A DNA stretch of 64,000 nucleotides from Pseudomonas frederiksbergensis (GCF_003732665.1 NZ_MOBP01000006.1:434001-498000); one strand, 5' to 3'; positions 26,557 to 35,955 are shown, counted from the stretch's first letter. Translations and numbers: made by a program. The notes: generated by a model from the letters alone, not told the origin.

Positions 26557-26958
26557 CGTGGCCAACTCATTCATTCGCTGTAACACGGCATTCAAGCCAT
26601 TACTGCGCGAAGGCGACAACTGCCGGCTCAATCCAAGCTGATTAAACCACTCCGGCAAATCCACCTGCTGCAACTCAGCCGCTGACAACCCATTGACCCG
26701 CGCCAGCAGCAACGCGACCAACCCGCGAATCAACCGCGCATCAATGCTTGCGGCAAACTGCCATTGGCCTTGATCCAGTGCGCCCACCAGCCACATCCGG
26801 CTTTCGCAGCCGTGCACCCGGTTGGCGTCGACCTTATCCACATCACTCAGCGTTGGCATGCGATCGCCCCATTGCAGCAGCAGTCGCGCCCGCTGTTCCC
26901 AGCTCATCGCTTTCTGAAAAGTCTCCAGCGCCAGAATGGCATCGGCCGGCAAACTCAT
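26548..26958 (-). CDS. csdE: Sulfur acceptor CsdE (SufE family)
   Basis: A 136-residue SufE-like protein that accepts persulfide sulfur from the cysteine desulfurase CsdA. The acceptor cysteine is Cys51 in NRVHGCESRMWL, the SufE/CsdE signature, and the N-terminal AILALETFQKAMSWEQRARLLLQWGDRMP is the usual helical start. Its ATG overlaps the csdA stop by 4 bases, so the two are translationally coupled. The final codons and the stop codon are supplied by a type B REPIN. A longer name such as SufE is possible, but pairing with CsdA and tcdA favours CsdE. Confidence 0.93.
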   Translation of the reverse strand: MSLPADAILALETFQKAMSWEQRARLLLQWGDRMPTLSDVDKVDANRVHGCESRMWLVGALDQGQWQFAASIDARLIRGLVALLLARVNGLSAAELQQVDLPEWFNQLGLSRQLSPSRSNGLNAVLQRMNELATPL

Positions 26959-28160
26959 CGCAGCAACTCCAGCGCCTGATCCAGCGCTTCAAAGAACCGC
27001 TCCAGATCCTCGGAATCGTTGTACAGCGCCAGCGACACCCGAATCGCCCCGGCCAATTCGAAGCTTTTGAGCAACGGCATGGCGCAGTGATGACCGGCGC
27101 GCACGGCGATGCCCTGTTCGGTCAGCAGATGCGCCAGATCGGAGTTATGCACACCCTCGACGACAAAACTGGCCAGCGCCAACTGTGGTTTTCCCAGCAG
27201 ATGAATGCCATTGCGCGCTTCAAGACCTTTGAGCAAATAGTCATGCAACGCTTCTTCATGGGCGGACACCGCGTCCTGATCCAGGCCCGTCAGGTAATCC
27301 AGAGTCGCCCCCAGGCCGATCACGCTGGCAATCGGTGGCGTACCAGCCTCGAAACCCAGCGGTGCCGGGCGGAAGCGGGCGTCGTGGTAGTTGGCGTCCA
27401 GCACCATCTCGCCGCCGAATTGCCACGGACGCAACTGTTCAAGGGCTGCATTGCGCCCGAACAGCACACCGAGGCCATCGGGGCCGTAGAGTTTGTGACT
27501 GGAAAACACATAGAAGTCGCAACCCAACGCCTGCACGTCATGCCGGCCGTGGACCACGCCTTGGGCGCCATCGACCACGGTCAGCGCGTTGTGCGCCTTG
27601 GCCAGCGCCAGCAATTCGGGCAACGGTTGCCAGACGCCCAGTACGTTGGACAACTGACTGACCGCCAACAACCGGGTGCGCGGGCCGATCAACTGTGCGG
27701 CGACGGCAACGTCGATCACGCCGTCAGCATCCAGCGGCAAAATCACCAGTTTCAGGTCGCGGCGCAGGGCCAGTTGCTGCCAGGGCAACAGATTGGCGTG
27801 ATGCTCCAGGGCGCTGATGACAATTTCATCGCCCGGATTGAAGAGGTGTTCCAGGCCATAGGCCAGGAGGTTCAGCGCGGAGGTCGCGCCGTGGGTAAAG
27901 ATGATCTGCCCGCAATCGCCAGTATTGAGCCATTGCGCGACTTTGCTGCGGCTGTCCTCGAACGCCTGGGTGGCGTGGGCGCCGGGCAAGTGCTGCGCCC
28001 GATGCACGTTGGCCGCGCCATTGGCGTAGTAATGCGCCAAGGCATCCAGCAGGGCTTGAGGTTTTTGCGTGGTGGCGGCGTTGTCCAGATAGGTCTGGTC
28101 TTGCCGTTGCAGAGCGGCGATGGCCGGAAAATCGGCGCGCCAGGGAGAGGCAATCATCAT
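26955..28160 (-). CDS. csdA: Cysteine desulfurase CsdA
   Basis: PLP-dependent enzyme that takes sulfur from L-cysteine, leaving alanine and a persulfide passed to CsdE. 401 residues, the length of E. coli CsdA. Seen: YLDNAATTQKPQAL near 20, the PLP lysine segment DFYVFSSHKLYGPDGLGVLFG around 225, and the catalytic cysteine Cys359 in VRAGHHCAMPLL, typical of group II (SufS/CsdA) enzymes. I start at the first of two adjacent ATGs (28160); the longer frame to 28271 runs into a REPIN and is rejected. Operon with csdE; tcdA faces it. Confidence 0.95.
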   Translation of the reverse strand: MMIASPWRADFPAIAALQRQDQTYLDNAATTQKPQALLDALAHYYANGAANVHRAQHLPGAHATQAFEDSRSKVAQWLNTGDCGQIIFTHGATSALNLLAYGLEHLFNPGDEIVISALEHHANLLPWQQLALRRDLKLVILPLDADGVIDVAVAAQLIGPRTRLLAVSQLSNVLGVWQPLPELLALAKAHNALTVVDGAQGVVHGRHDVQALGCDFYVFSSHKLYGPDGLGVLFGRNAALEQLRPWQFGGEMVLDANYHDARFRPAPLGFEAGTPPIASVIGLGATLDYLTGLDQDAVSAHEEALHDYLLKGLEARNGIHLLGKPQLALASFVVEGVHNSDLAHLLTEQGIAVRAGHHCAMPLLKSFELAGAIRVSLALYNDSEDLERFFEALDQALELLR

Positions 28161-28212
28161 GTCATTCGGCCCTAATGAACATGAGCGAGTGTACGCCTGA
28201 CCTCCTGAGCCA

Positions 28213-28284
28213 GTAGGAGCGAAGCTTGCTCGCGAAGCCTTTGGCGGCCTCAAGGGCCCCTTCGCGGGCAAGCCTCGCTCCTAC
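28213..28284. repeat. REPIN with mixed type A/B left arm
   Basis: Left arm GTAGGAGCGAAGCTTGCTCG has the type B outer end but the type A GCTTGCTCGCGAA core; the right arm is type B (TTCGCGGGCAAGCCTCGCTC). It lies between csdA and dapD. Confidence 0.9.
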
Positions 28285-28321
28285 ACAAGTGCAGGAAGCA
28301 GGTGATCGTTTGACGTGTTGC

Positions 28322-29356
28322 TTAGTTGTGAGCGTGCAGCGCTTCGTTCAGTTCGATGGCCGATTTGTGGGTTTTGCATTCCACGGCACCGGTCTCCGAA
28401 TTGCGACGGAACAGCAGGTCCGGTTGACCGGCCAGTTCACGGGCCTTCACGACTTTGACCAGTTTGTTGTGCTCGTCCAGCAGCGCCACTTTAGTGCCAG
28501 CGGTCACGTACAGGCCCGACTCAACGGTGTTGCGGTCGCCCAACGGGATACCGATACCGGCGTTGGCGCCGATCAGGCAGCCTTCGCCGACCTTGATCAC
28601 GATGTTGCCGCCGCCCGACAGGGTGCCCATGGTCGAGCAACCGCCGCCCAGGTCCGAACCCTTGCCGACGAACACGCCAGCCGACACACGACCTTCGATC
28701 ATGCCCGGGCCTTCGGTGCCGGCGTTGAAGTTGACGAAACCTTCGTGCATCACGGTGGTGCCTTCGCCCACGTAGGCGCCCAGGCGAATCCGTGCGGCGT
28801 CAGCGATACGCACGCCGGCCGGGACCACGTAGTCAGTCATTTTCGGGAACTTGTCCACCGAGAACACTTCCAGCAGCTCGCCGCGCAGGCGGGCTTCGAG
28901 TTGATGCTCGGCCAGTTCGGCCAGATCGATGGCGCCCTGGCTGGTCCACGCGACGTTCGGCAGCAGCGGGAACACGCCAGCCAGGTTCAGGCCGTGGGGC
29001 TTGACCAAGCGGTGGGACAGCAGGTGCAGCTTGAGGTAAGCCTCAGGCGTAGAAGTCAGTTGTACGTCTTCAGCCAGAATAGTGGCGACCAGCGGTTTGT
29101 GGCTTTCGGCCAGACGGGTCAGCAGTGCGGCTTGGCCGGCATCGACGTTTTTCAGCGCTTCAGCCAGTTGCGAGGCCTGGGCGGTGCTGAACGCGATGGC
29201 CTGGTTGCCTTCGGTGTAACCCAGGACTGGCGCGATGGCCGCGACCAGCTCGGCCGACGGGTTGAGCAGTGGCTGTGCGTAAAACACTTCCAGCCAGGCG
29301 CCTTGACGGTTTTGAGTGCCGACACCGAAGGCCAGGCTGAACAGGGAATTGGACAT
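28322..29356 (-). CDS. dapD: Tetrahydrodipicolinate N-succinyltransferase
   Basis: Cytosolic trimeric left-handed beta-helix enzyme that succinylates tetrahydrodipicolinate with succinyl-CoA in the lysine/DAP pathway. The 344-residue length fits the longer class found in Pseudomonas and actinobacteria rather than the 274-residue E. coli form. The C-terminal hexapeptide-repeat region shows RIRLGAYVGEGTTVMHEGFVNFNAGT, GRVSAGVFVGKGSDLGGG and GEGCLIGANAGIGIPLGDRN. Upstream lies a YffB-like gene on the same strand (33-base gap), the same order I recall in P. aeruginosa. Confidence 0.96.
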   Translation of the reverse strand: MSNSLFSLAFGVGTQNRQGAWLEVFYAQPLLNPSAELVAAIAPVLGYTEGNQAIAFSTAQASQLAEALKNVDAGQAALLTRLAESHKPLVATILAEDVQLTSTPEAYLKLHLLSHRLVKPHGLNLAGVFPLLPNVAWTSQGAIDLAELAEHQLEARLRGELLEVFSVDKFPKMTDYVVPAGVRIADAARIRLGAYVGEGTTVMHEGFVNFNAGTEGPGMIEGRVSAGVFVGKGSDLGGGCSTMGTLSGGGNIVIKVGEGCLIGANAGIGIPLGDRNTVESGLYVTAGTKVALLDEHNKLVKVVKARELAGQPDLLFRRNSETGAVECKTHKSAIELNEALHAHN

Positions 29357-29389
29357 GTTGATACCTCTAACAAAAAGGAACGGGCTGCC

Positions 29390-29752
29390 TTACTTGAGTG
29401 CGGCCGCGTAGATATCTGGCTTGAAGCCAATCAGGGTTCGGTCACCGAGATCAAGCACCGGGCGCTTGATCATCGAGGGTTGTGCGAGCATCAGTTCGAT
29501 GGCTTTCGCTTGATCGAGATCGGCTTTGCGTTCGTCGTCGAGTTTGCGAAAGGTCGTGCCTGCACGGTTCAATACCACCTGCCAGCCGTGCTCATCGCAC
29601 CATTGGCTCAGGTGTTCACGGTCGATTCCGGCCGTTTTGTAATCATGGAAGTCATAGGTGACAGCGTGTTCATCGAGCCAGGTGCGCGCCTTTTTCATGG
29701 TGTCGCAGGCTTTGATGCCGAAAAGGTGCAACGTTTTACTTGAAACGGTCAA
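29390..29752 (-). CDS. ArsC/Spx-family YffB-like protein
   Basis: A 120-residue thioredoxin-fold protein of the ArsC family. One cysteine, Cys16 in FGIKACDTMKKARTWL, is at the family active-site position; QPSMIKRPVLDLGDRTLIGFKPDIY near residues 92-116 is the conserved C-terminal block. The function of YffB proteins is unsettled (possible glutathione-dependent thiol reductase); arsenate reduction is not implied. The start is TTG at 29752, with a strong AAGGGGG ribosome-binding site 7 bases upstream; no ATG in frame gives the same N-terminus. Co-directional with dapD. Confidence 0.88.
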   Translation of the reverse strand: MTVSSKTLHLFGIKACDTMKKARTWLDEHAVTYDFHDYKTAGIDREHLSQWCDEHGWQVVLNRAGTTFRKLDDERKADLDQAKAIELMLAQPSMIKRPVLDLGDRTLIGFKPDIYAAALK

Positions 29753-30120
29753 GGAATTGCCCCCTTTACAGGTGCTGGAAAAAAATGGTGACGGATTATG
29801 CCATGGCCTTCCGGTTAAAGCGCAAAACCTGTGGGAGCCGGGCTTGCTCGCGAAGGCGGAGTCTCAGTCGCCATCAACGTTGCCTGACACACCGTCTTCG
29901 CGAGCAAGCCCGCTCCCACACGGATTTGTGGCGTTTCAGGGGGGATGCGATATTGATGCGACGGCCGGCTATCAGTCTAGGCGGCTAATATGGCACTTCA
30001 ATGCTGTCGATTGCCTGGGCAAACGCTTTTTGCACGCTGGGGGGCGGCGTGAGGCGTCATCACCACAAGGGTGATGACGTAATGGGGGACCTGGATTCAG
30101 GCGAGGTCAACTGGGTCAGG
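29753..30120. other. Intergenic region between YffB-like gene and metalloproteases
   Basis: 368 bases without a supported gene. It holds a type A REPIN at 29830-29920, then an unremarkable stretch, and a hairpin GTCATCACC / GGGTGATGAC at about 30056-30077 just past the end of the first metalloprotease gene. That stem lacks a T tract in either direction and may be a Rho-dependent or non-functional end. Confidence 0.6.
29830..29920. repeat. REPIN, type A with an extra C in the left arm
   Basis: Left arm TGTGGGAGCCGGGCTTGCTC carries one base more than the usual TGTGGGAGCGGGC; the right arm is standard. Confidence 0.93.
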
Positions 30121-30900
30121 TCAAATAAGGCCCAGTTCAATGGTGAATCCGGTGCTCTGTGGGGCCGGGTAAGGGTAGGCCTCGGCCATGAACGCCTTGT
30201 CCTTTTCACTGAGCACCAGATTGAGGTCAATCTTGAAGTCGCCTTCGGTCCATTCCTGCCGGATCGCGTAGTGCATGATCGACTTCGGATCATAGTTGGA
30301 ATGACGGACGTCGCTGCCGTCGAGGCGCTGCAGATAATGTTCGTCAAGTACTGAGCGTGCGTAATGATCCTCGTCACTGTGTTCATCCAGGCCATGGGCC
30401 GCGTATAACGCGCCTCGGTCCCACGGGATAGTTGTCTCGGGATGCAGGTGCTCATGTTGGGCGCCCAGTACGTGGCCAAACTCGTGCATGACATTGGCGG
30501 CGAAAAAGGCTGGCGCACGCAAGTCCGGTGACAGACCCATGGTTGGCTCCTCTCCGCGCAGCAACGCATCGGTGCCGACCAGCGACCAGTAAGTACCGGG
30601 TGTGCAACTGATACGGATGTCGCCTTCATGCCCTTCGACAAAATCAAACTTCAGGTTGATGTGCGGCAACCAGTTGCTGGCGGCAGCGATAGTCGCGTCC
30701 TTGAAGGCTTGATCGCCGTCCAGAAAGGCAATGCGCAAAGTTCGGCCTGGTGCCCAGAAGTGGGTATGCCTGGCGACCGCACGTTTACCCCGACCCGATG
30801 CAGAAGCAACGCGGTTGGCGGGGTTTTCGGCGACGGCAGCTTCGTAAGACGCATTGATGTCATTGGCTTTTATAATCAGGCAGGGTACTTCGTTAAGCAT
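30121..30900 (-). CDS. Astacin-like (M12) zinc metalloprotease, copy 1
   Basis: A 259-residue protein with the full astacin zinc site HEFGHVLGAQHEHLHPE (HExxHxxGxxHE) near residues 138-154 and the Met-turn SIMHY near 211, whose Tyr is a zinc ligand in astacins. N-terminal to the catalytic domain is NASYEAAVAENPANR followed by GRGKRAVAR, a dibasic stretch that could mark the end of a propeptide. No signal peptide is visible, so it is either cytosolic or exported by a signal-independent route. Start at ATG 30900 with GGAAG 7 bases upstream; TTG 6 bases earlier is the alternative. It is a diverged tandem duplicate of the next gene. The substrate is unknown. Confidence 0.85.
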   Translation of the reverse strand: MLNEVPCLIIKANDINASYEAAVAENPANRVASASGRGKRAVARHTHFWAPGRTLRIAFLDGDQAFKDATIAAASNWLPHINLKFDFVEGHEGDIRISCTPGTYWSLVGTDALLRGEEPTMGLSPDLRAPAFFAANVMHEFGHVLGAQHEHLHPETTIPWDRGALYAAHGLDEHSDEDHYARSVLDEHYLQRLDGSDVRHSNYDPKSIMHYAIRQEWTEGDFKIDLNLVLSEKDKAFMAEAYPYPAPQSTGFTIELGLI

Positions 30901-30967
30901 ATTCAAACTTCCATGTTTGTTGGGGAGTAATGCGGCGTAACGACTATCGTGTAGGTTTTGGCGTATT

Positions 30968-31699
30968 TCAAGGTGGCGAGTTGACTGGCTTTGGATACGC
31001 CTTGCGCATAGTTCGTCTATCGAGCTTGCTTATTCGCGTGTTGCGGCGAACTTCCCAGTCACCGAGCGTCAGCTCATTATCGATAACGTAGTGCATGATT
31101 GAATCTTTATCATAAGGTCCAAGCAGGAGATCAGTGCTCAGCGGCAAAAACAAGTTGTAATCGACATCTTCCTCGGTCCATTGAAAGTTATCTTTGTAAA
31201 ATTCATACACTTTGGGTTTGTCCCAGGGGATATTGGCCTTGGGGTGCAGGTGTTCGTGTTGCAGTCCCAGCGCGTGACCGAACTCATGGAGGACGGTCAA
31301 TTCAAAATCCGGGTCTTCGTGGTCAACGGCCAGTCTGAGCGTAGGCTCGTGTTCAGGAGCCAATGTTGAATCGGTGCCGACATAAGACTCGTTGGTTTGT
31401 GCATCGGCTTGAATGCGGATATCACCCTTTACGGCGTCGTTGAAAGTAAAGGTCAGGTTGGTGGAGGGTTCCCATTGCCTGATGATTTTTTCGATTATTT
31501 TTTTGATGTCCTCGGGCACTTCGTTGATAAAAGTAATGTTGAGCGTTCTACCATTCCCCCAGAACTTGTTCCATTGGCCGACCGAGCGTTTTTGCCTTCC
31601 GCCGCGCAACACTGTATTCCCGTTAAGCGGATTTTCCTCTATCGCTGATTCGTAAGAGGCTAGGGGGTTGGCTGGTTTTATAACTTTGCAAGTGTTCAT
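30968..31699 (-). CDS. Astacin-like (M12) zinc metalloprotease, copy 2
   Basis: A 243-residue paralogue of the downstream gene, also with HEFGHALGLQHEHLHPK (about residues 140-156), IPWDKPKVYEFYKD and the Met-turn SIMHY. It shares the N-terminal ASYESAIEENPLN and GRQKRSVGQWNKFW segment. No signal peptide or membrane segment is seen. The upstream leaders of both genes are similar (AACATGGAxGTT before each start), so the duplication included the translation signal. Codon use is A/T-richer than in flanking dap genes, with long T runs near 31487-31505, suggesting acquisition. It lies 67 bases upstream of copy 1 on the same strand, likely one transcript. Confidence 0.85.
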   Translation of the reverse strand: MNTCKVIKPANPLASYESAIEENPLNGNTVLRGGRQKRSVGQWNKFWGNGRTLNITFINEVPEDIKKIIEKIIRQWEPSTNLTFTFNDAVKGDIRIQADAQTNESYVGTDSTLAPEHEPTLRLAVDHEDPDFELTVLHEFGHALGLQHEHLHPKANIPWDKPKVYEFYKDNFQWTEEDVDYNLFLPLSTDLLLGPYDKDSIMHYVIDNELTLGDWEVRRNTRISKLDRRTMRKAYPKPVNSPP

Positions 31700-31810
31700 T
31701 GCTAACGTCCATGTTCGCAGGAAATGTTTGGTATTTAACGAGCAATGAAAGGCTAAGCGAGATCAGGGGGCTTGTTAAGTTTAATTTGGCTGAGGCTGTT
31801 ACTTGATGTT

Positions 31811-31840
31811 TAAAAAACCGCACGGCATTGCACCGTGCGG
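31811..31840 (-). terminator. Intrinsic terminator of dapC
   Basis: Perfect stem CCGCACGG / CCGTGCGG with a 7-base loop; on the minus strand it is followed by TTTTTTA. It lies 13 bases past the dapC stop. Confidence 0.88.
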
Positions 31841-31852
31841 GCTGTTATTTGA

Positions 31853-33049
31853 TTACTTGTTGGTAATAAAGGCGCGAATTCGTTCGGCGGCTTCAACGCA
31901 TTCTGCCAGCGGTGCAACCAGGGCCATACGGATGCGCCCGGCGCCTGGATTGAAGCCATCCACATCGCGGGACAAATAAGAACCCGGCACTACCGTCACG
32001 TGTTCTTTGACGAACAAATCACGGCAGAACGCCTCGTCATCACCGTCGATATTCGGCCACAGGTAAAAACCGCCGTCCGGGCGCTGCACGTCCATGACAG
32101 GGCTGAGGATTTCCAGTACTGCATCGTACTTTTCGCGATACAACGCACGGTTCGCCCGTACGTGCACTTCGTCGTTCCACGCGGCGACGCTGGCCAGTTG
32201 CGTCTGAACCGGCATCGCGCAGCCATGGTAAGTGCGGTACAGCAGGAAGCCTTTGAGAATGTCGGCATCACCGGCGACAAAACCCGAACGCAGGCCCGGC
32301 AGGTTGGAGCGTTTGGACAGGCTGTGAAAAACCACGCAGCGTTTGAAGTCCTGGCGACCCAGTTCCACGCAGGCGCTGAGCAGGCCCGGCGGCGGGGTTT
32401 GTTCGTCGAAATAGAGTTCGCTGTAGCACTCGTCGGCGGCGATCACGAAGTCGTATTCATCGGCCAGGGCGATCAGTTTTTTCAGGGTGTCGACCGGGAT
32501 CAGTGCGCCGGTCGGGTTGCCCGGCGAGCACAGGAACAGGATCTGGCAGCGTTTCCAGATGTCTGGCGAAACGGCGTCGAAATCCGGGTTGAAGCCGTTT
32601 TCGTCCAGACACGGCAGGTAGTGCGGCTTGGCGCCGGCGAGGAACGCCGCACCTTCGTAGATCTGGTAGAACGGGTTCGGGCTGACCACCAGGGCATCGT
32701 CGCCACGGTTGACCACGGTCTGGGTGAAGGCGAACAGCGCTTCGCGGGTGCCGTTGACTGGCAGCACATTGCGCGCCGCGTCGAGCCAGCCGTTCGGCAC
32801 GTTGAAACGACGTTCGCACCAGGCTGCGATGGCCTCACGCAGGGCCGGGATGCCGAGGGTGGTCGGGTACACGGCCATCTGATCCAGATTGTTGGCCAGG
32901 GCTTCGGCGACAAAGCTTGGCGAACGGTGCTTCGGCTCGCCGATGGACAATGCAATCGGGCGCTTGTCCGGGTTTGGCGTTACGCTGCCGAGCAGGGCGC
33001 GGAGCTTCTCGAACGGGTAGGGCTGCAACTGGTTCAGAGCGTTGTTCAT
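31853..33049 (-). CDS. dapC: Succinyldiaminopimelate transaminase
   Basis: PLP-dependent class I aminotransferase that makes N-succinyl-L,L-diaminopimelate in lysine synthesis, between DapD and DapE. 398 residues, the usual length. Seen: LSIGEPKHRSP near 34, LPVNGTREALFAF near 95, SPNPFYQIYEGAA near 122, SPGNPTG near 178, DECYSELYF near 207 and the PLP-lysine site FHSLSKRSNLPGLRSGF near 242. Upstream, a TTGACT-N17-CATTAT promoter reads into it. The adjacent glnD gene is as in P. aeruginosa (dapC-glnD-map). Confidence 0.95.
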   Translation of the reverse strand: MNNALNQLQPYPFEKLRALLGSVTPNPDKRPIALSIGEPKHRSPSFVAEALANNLDQMAVYPTTLGIPALREAIAAWCERRFNVPNGWLDAARNVLPVNGTREALFAFTQTVVNRGDDALVVSPNPFYQIYEGAAFLAGAKPHYLPCLDENGFNPDFDAVSPDIWKRCQILFLCSPGNPTGALIPVDTLKKLIALADEYDFVIAADECYSELYFDEQTPPPGLLSACVELGRQDFKRCVVFHSLSKRSNLPGLRSGFVAGDADILKGFLLYRTYHGCAMPVQTQLASVAAWNDEVHVRANRALYREKYDAVLEILSPVMDVQRPDGGFYLWPNIDGDDEAFCRDLFVKEHVTVVPGSYLSRDVDGFNPGAGRIRMALVAPLAECVEAAERIRAFITNK

Positions 33050-33061
33050 GCGGGGCCTCGT

Positions 33062-33090
33062 ATAATGTGGGGGGCTCCAATCTCAGTCAA
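33062..33090 (-). promoter_or_regulatory. Probable sigma-70 promoter of dapC
   Basis: On the minus strand TTGACT (33085-33090) and CATTAT (33062-33067) are 17 bases apart, 13 bases before the dapC ATG. A REPIN begins 12 bases upstream of the -35. Confidence 0.6.
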
Positions 33091-33101
33091 GACACAAAAC
33101 C

Positions 33102-33191
33102 TGTGGGAGCGAGCTTGCTCGCGATGAGGGCGGCACATTCAACATCAATGTGTGCTGATCCGCCGCTATCGCGAGCAAGCTCGCTCCCACA
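33102..33191. repeat. REPIN, type A variant (GAGCTTGCTCGCGAT arms)
   Basis: Arms TGTGGGAGCGAGCTTGCTCG and complement; both carry the same change (GAGC in place of GGGC), so the palindrome is preserved. It separates dapC from glnD. Confidence 0.95.
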
Positions 33192-33252
33192 TGGGATTTG
33201 CTTAACTGAGCATTCTTGGGGTTGCCCATTCCCACAGGGAAAGTTTGTTAGT

Positions 33253-35955
33253 TCAGATACTCAGTCGCGACAATGCAATTCCGGGTTCGTGGCTGACGCT
33301 GAGCTGTTCAACGATCGCATCCTGCAAACGGCTGCACAGCAGTGGGTCGGACAGCGGCTGGTTGTGGGCGTCGGTGATGAAGAACACGTCTTCCACCCGC
33401 TCGCCCAAGGTCGCAATTTTGGCGTTCTGCAGCGACAGGTCGAACTCCAGGAAAATCGTGCCAATCCGCGCCAAAAGCCCCGGGCGATCCGGCGCGCTGA
33501 GTTCCAGCACGGTCACCGGACGCTGAGCATCGTTGTGGATCGTCACCTGGGGCGCAAACGCGAAATGCTTGAGCTGGCGCGGCACCCGGCGCTGGATGAT
33601 CGTCGGGTAGTCGTCCGGGTTGCGCAGGGCTTCGGTCAGACCGTCGCGGATCTGCTTGACCCGCGCCGGGTTGTCGCCGATCGAGTCGCCGTCGGTGTCG
33701 AGCACGATGTAGGTGTCGAGGGTGAACTGGCTGCTGGAGGTGATGACCCGGGCGTCGTGGATGTTCAGGTTGAGCTGGTCCATCGCCGCCACGGTCACGG
33801 CGAAGAAGTCATGCTGATCCGGCGCATAGATGAAGATCTGCGTGCCGCCCTCGAATTCGCGCTGGGTGGTTTCCTTGATCAGCACCAGCGGCCCGCCATC
33901 GGCTGGCTGCTGCAGGATCGCGTCGCTGTGCCAGGCCACGTCGCCGGCGGTGTGGCGCAGGAAATAGTCGTCGCCCAATTGCGACCACAACTGCTCTACG
34001 TCATCCGGATCGGTGCCGCCGCGCACCAGGATGTCCAGGGCGGCGCTCTGGGTCTGGCGGATCTGCTCTTCGCGGTCCACCGGGTTTTCCAGGCCGCGGC
34101 GCAAGGCGCGCTTGGTTTCGGTGTAGAGCTGGCGCAACAGGCTGGCGCGCCAGGAATTCCACAGCGTCGGGTTGGTGGCGTTGATGTCGGCGACGGTCAG
34201 CACGTACAGATAATCGAGATGGGTTTCATCACCGACAATCTGCGCGAAATCGTGGATCACCTGCGGGTCGGACAAGTCCTTGCGCTGGGCGGTGGTCGAC
34301 ATCACCAGATGGTTCTGCACCAGCCAGACAATCAGGCGGCTGTCCCACGACGGCAATTGGTGGCGCTGGCAAAAGGCTTCGGCATCGACGGCACCGATGT
34401 CCGAATGATCGCCGTGGCGACCCTTGCCGATGTCGTGGTACAGGCCGGCCAGGTAGATCAATTCAGGTTTGGGCAGCTTGGCCATGAGCTTGCTGGCCAG
34501 CGGGAATTTTTCTGACACCTGGGTGTACTGCAACTTACGCAGGTGCTTGATCAGGTTCAGGGTGTGGGCATCGACCGTATAGATGTGGAACAGGTCGTGC
34601 TGCATTTGCCCGACAATAAAGCCGAACTCCGGCAAATAGCGCCCGAGGATGCCGTAACGGTTCATCCGCCGCAGGTTGCGATGTATACCGATCTTGCACT
34701 TGAACAGCTCGATAAACAGGCTGGTGTTGCGGATATCGTTGCGGAAATCGTCGTCGATCAGGTGCCGGTTTTCCCGCAGCAGGCGGATGGTATCGGCGCG
34801 AACACCTTTGATTTCCGGCTGTTGGGCCATCAGCACGAAGATTTCGAGCATGGCGAACGGCGTGCGGCGGAACACGTTGTTGTTGCGCGCCTCGATGTAC
34901 CCATCGTGCAGTTGGAACCGCGAATTGATCGGCTGCGGCGGCGCTTCATCTTCCGGCGCGAGGATGACTTCCTCGAAATGCTGGATGATCAGGTCGCTGA
35001 GCTGGGCGATGCTCATGACCACCCGGTAATACTGTTGCATGAAGTTTTCGATGGCTTGCTTGGCGTCATCGCCTTCAAAACCCAGCAGCCCGGCAATGGA
35101 GCGCTGGTGGTCGAACAGCAAGCGGTCTTCGGAGCGCCCGGCGAGCATGTGCAGGGCGTAGCGGACCTTCCACAGGAATTCCTGGGACGAAGCCAGCAGG
35201 GCGTTTTCGCTCTCCACCAGAAAACCTTCGCCGGCCAGGGCCCGCAGGTTCAGGGTGCCGTACTCGCGACGGGCCACCCACAAAATCGTCTGGATATCCC
35301 GCAGGCCACCGGGCGAGCCTTTGACGTTGGGTTCCAGGTTGTATTCGGTGTCGTTGTACTTGTGGTGACGGGCCTTCTGCTCGGCGCGTTTGGCCAGGAA
35401 GAAGTCCTTGCTCGGCCACATGTGCGCGGTGCTGGTGACGTCGAGCATGCGCTGGCGCAGGCGCTCGGGGCCGCAGATGGTGCGGCTTTCCATCAGGTTG
35501 GTGACCACCGTCAGGTCGGCGCGGGCCTCGACGGCGCATTCGTCCACTGAGCGAACGCTCTGACCGACCTCCAGGCCAATGTCCCACAACAACGTGAGAA
35601 AACGCTCGATGGAATCGCGGAAAACTTCGTGGTCGGCGCTGTCCAGCAGGATCAGCAGATCGATGTCGGAATACGGGTGCAACTCACCGCGACCGTAGCC
35701 GCCGACCGCCACCAGCGCGATGTCGGCGTCTTCGCTCCAGTTGAACTGCTCCCAGGCCTTTTGCAGGATGTTATCGACGAACCAGGCGCGATCCTCTATC
35801 AGCCGGCGAATGTCGCGGCCGCTGCGAAAGCGCCCGTCGAGCACCTCGCGGGCCTGGCGAATCGCCTTCTTGAAGGCCGCGATCGGGCTGGCCTTCAGCG
35901 CCAGTTCCGCCTGGAACTGGCCACGGTCGAAGAGTTCGGGATCCACCTGCGGCAT
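33253..35955 (-). CDS. glnD: Bifunctional uridylyltransferase/uridylyl-removing enzyme
   Basis: Nitrogen sensor that uridylylates PII proteins when glutamine is low and removes UMP when it is high. 900 residues. In order: nucleotidyltransferase domain with [22 protein letters not shown] near residue 85 (GG and DxD), a helical linker domain, the HD hydrolase domain with [21 protein letters not shown] near 515 (His-Asp metal pair), and two C-terminal ACT domains for glutamine sensing (HDARVITS near 735 and the [21 protein letters not shown] region near 825). Follows map on the same strand (44-base gap). Confidence 0.97.
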   Translation of the reverse strand: MPQVDPELFDRGQFQAELALKASPIAAFKKAIRQAREVLDGRFRSGRDIRRLIEDRAWFVDNILQKAWEQFNWSEDADIALVAVGGYGRGELHPYSDIDLLILLDSADHEVFRDSIERFLTLLWDIGLEVGQSVRSVDECAVEARADLTVVTNLMESRTICGPERLRQRMLDVTSTAHMWPSKDFFLAKRAEQKARHHKYNDTEYNLEPNVKGSPGGLRDIQTILWVARREYGTLNLRALAGEGFLVESENALLASSQEFLWKVRYALHMLAGRSEDRLLFDHQRSIAGLLGFEGDDAKQAIENFMQQYYRVVMSIAQLSDLIIQHFEEVILAPEDEAPPQPINSRFQLHDGYIEARNNNVFRRTPFAMLEIFVLMAQQPEIKGVRADTIRLLRENRHLIDDDFRNDIRNTSLFIELFKCKIGIHRNLRRMNRYGILGRYLPEFGFIVGQMQHDLFHIYTVDAHTLNLIKHLRKLQYTQVSEKFPLASKLMAKLPKPELIYLAGLYHDIGKGRHGDHSDIGAVDAEAFCQRHQLPSWDSRLIVWLVQNHLVMSTTAQRKDLSDPQVIHDFAQIVGDETHLDYLYVLTVADINATNPTLWNSWRASLLRQLYTETKRALRRGLENPVDREEQIRQTQSAALDILVRGGTDPDDVEQLWSQLGDDYFLRHTAGDVAWHSDAILQQPADGGPLVLIKETTQREFEGGTQIFIYAPDQHDFFAVTVAAMDQLNLNIHDARVITSSSQFTLDTYIVLDTDGDSIGDNPARVKQIRDGLTEALRNPDDYPTIIQRRVPRQLKHFAFAPQVTIHNDAQRPVTVLELSAPDRPGLLARIGTIFLEFDLSLQNAKIATLGERVEDVFFITDAHNQPLSDPLLCSRLQDAIVEQLSVSHEPGIALSRLSI

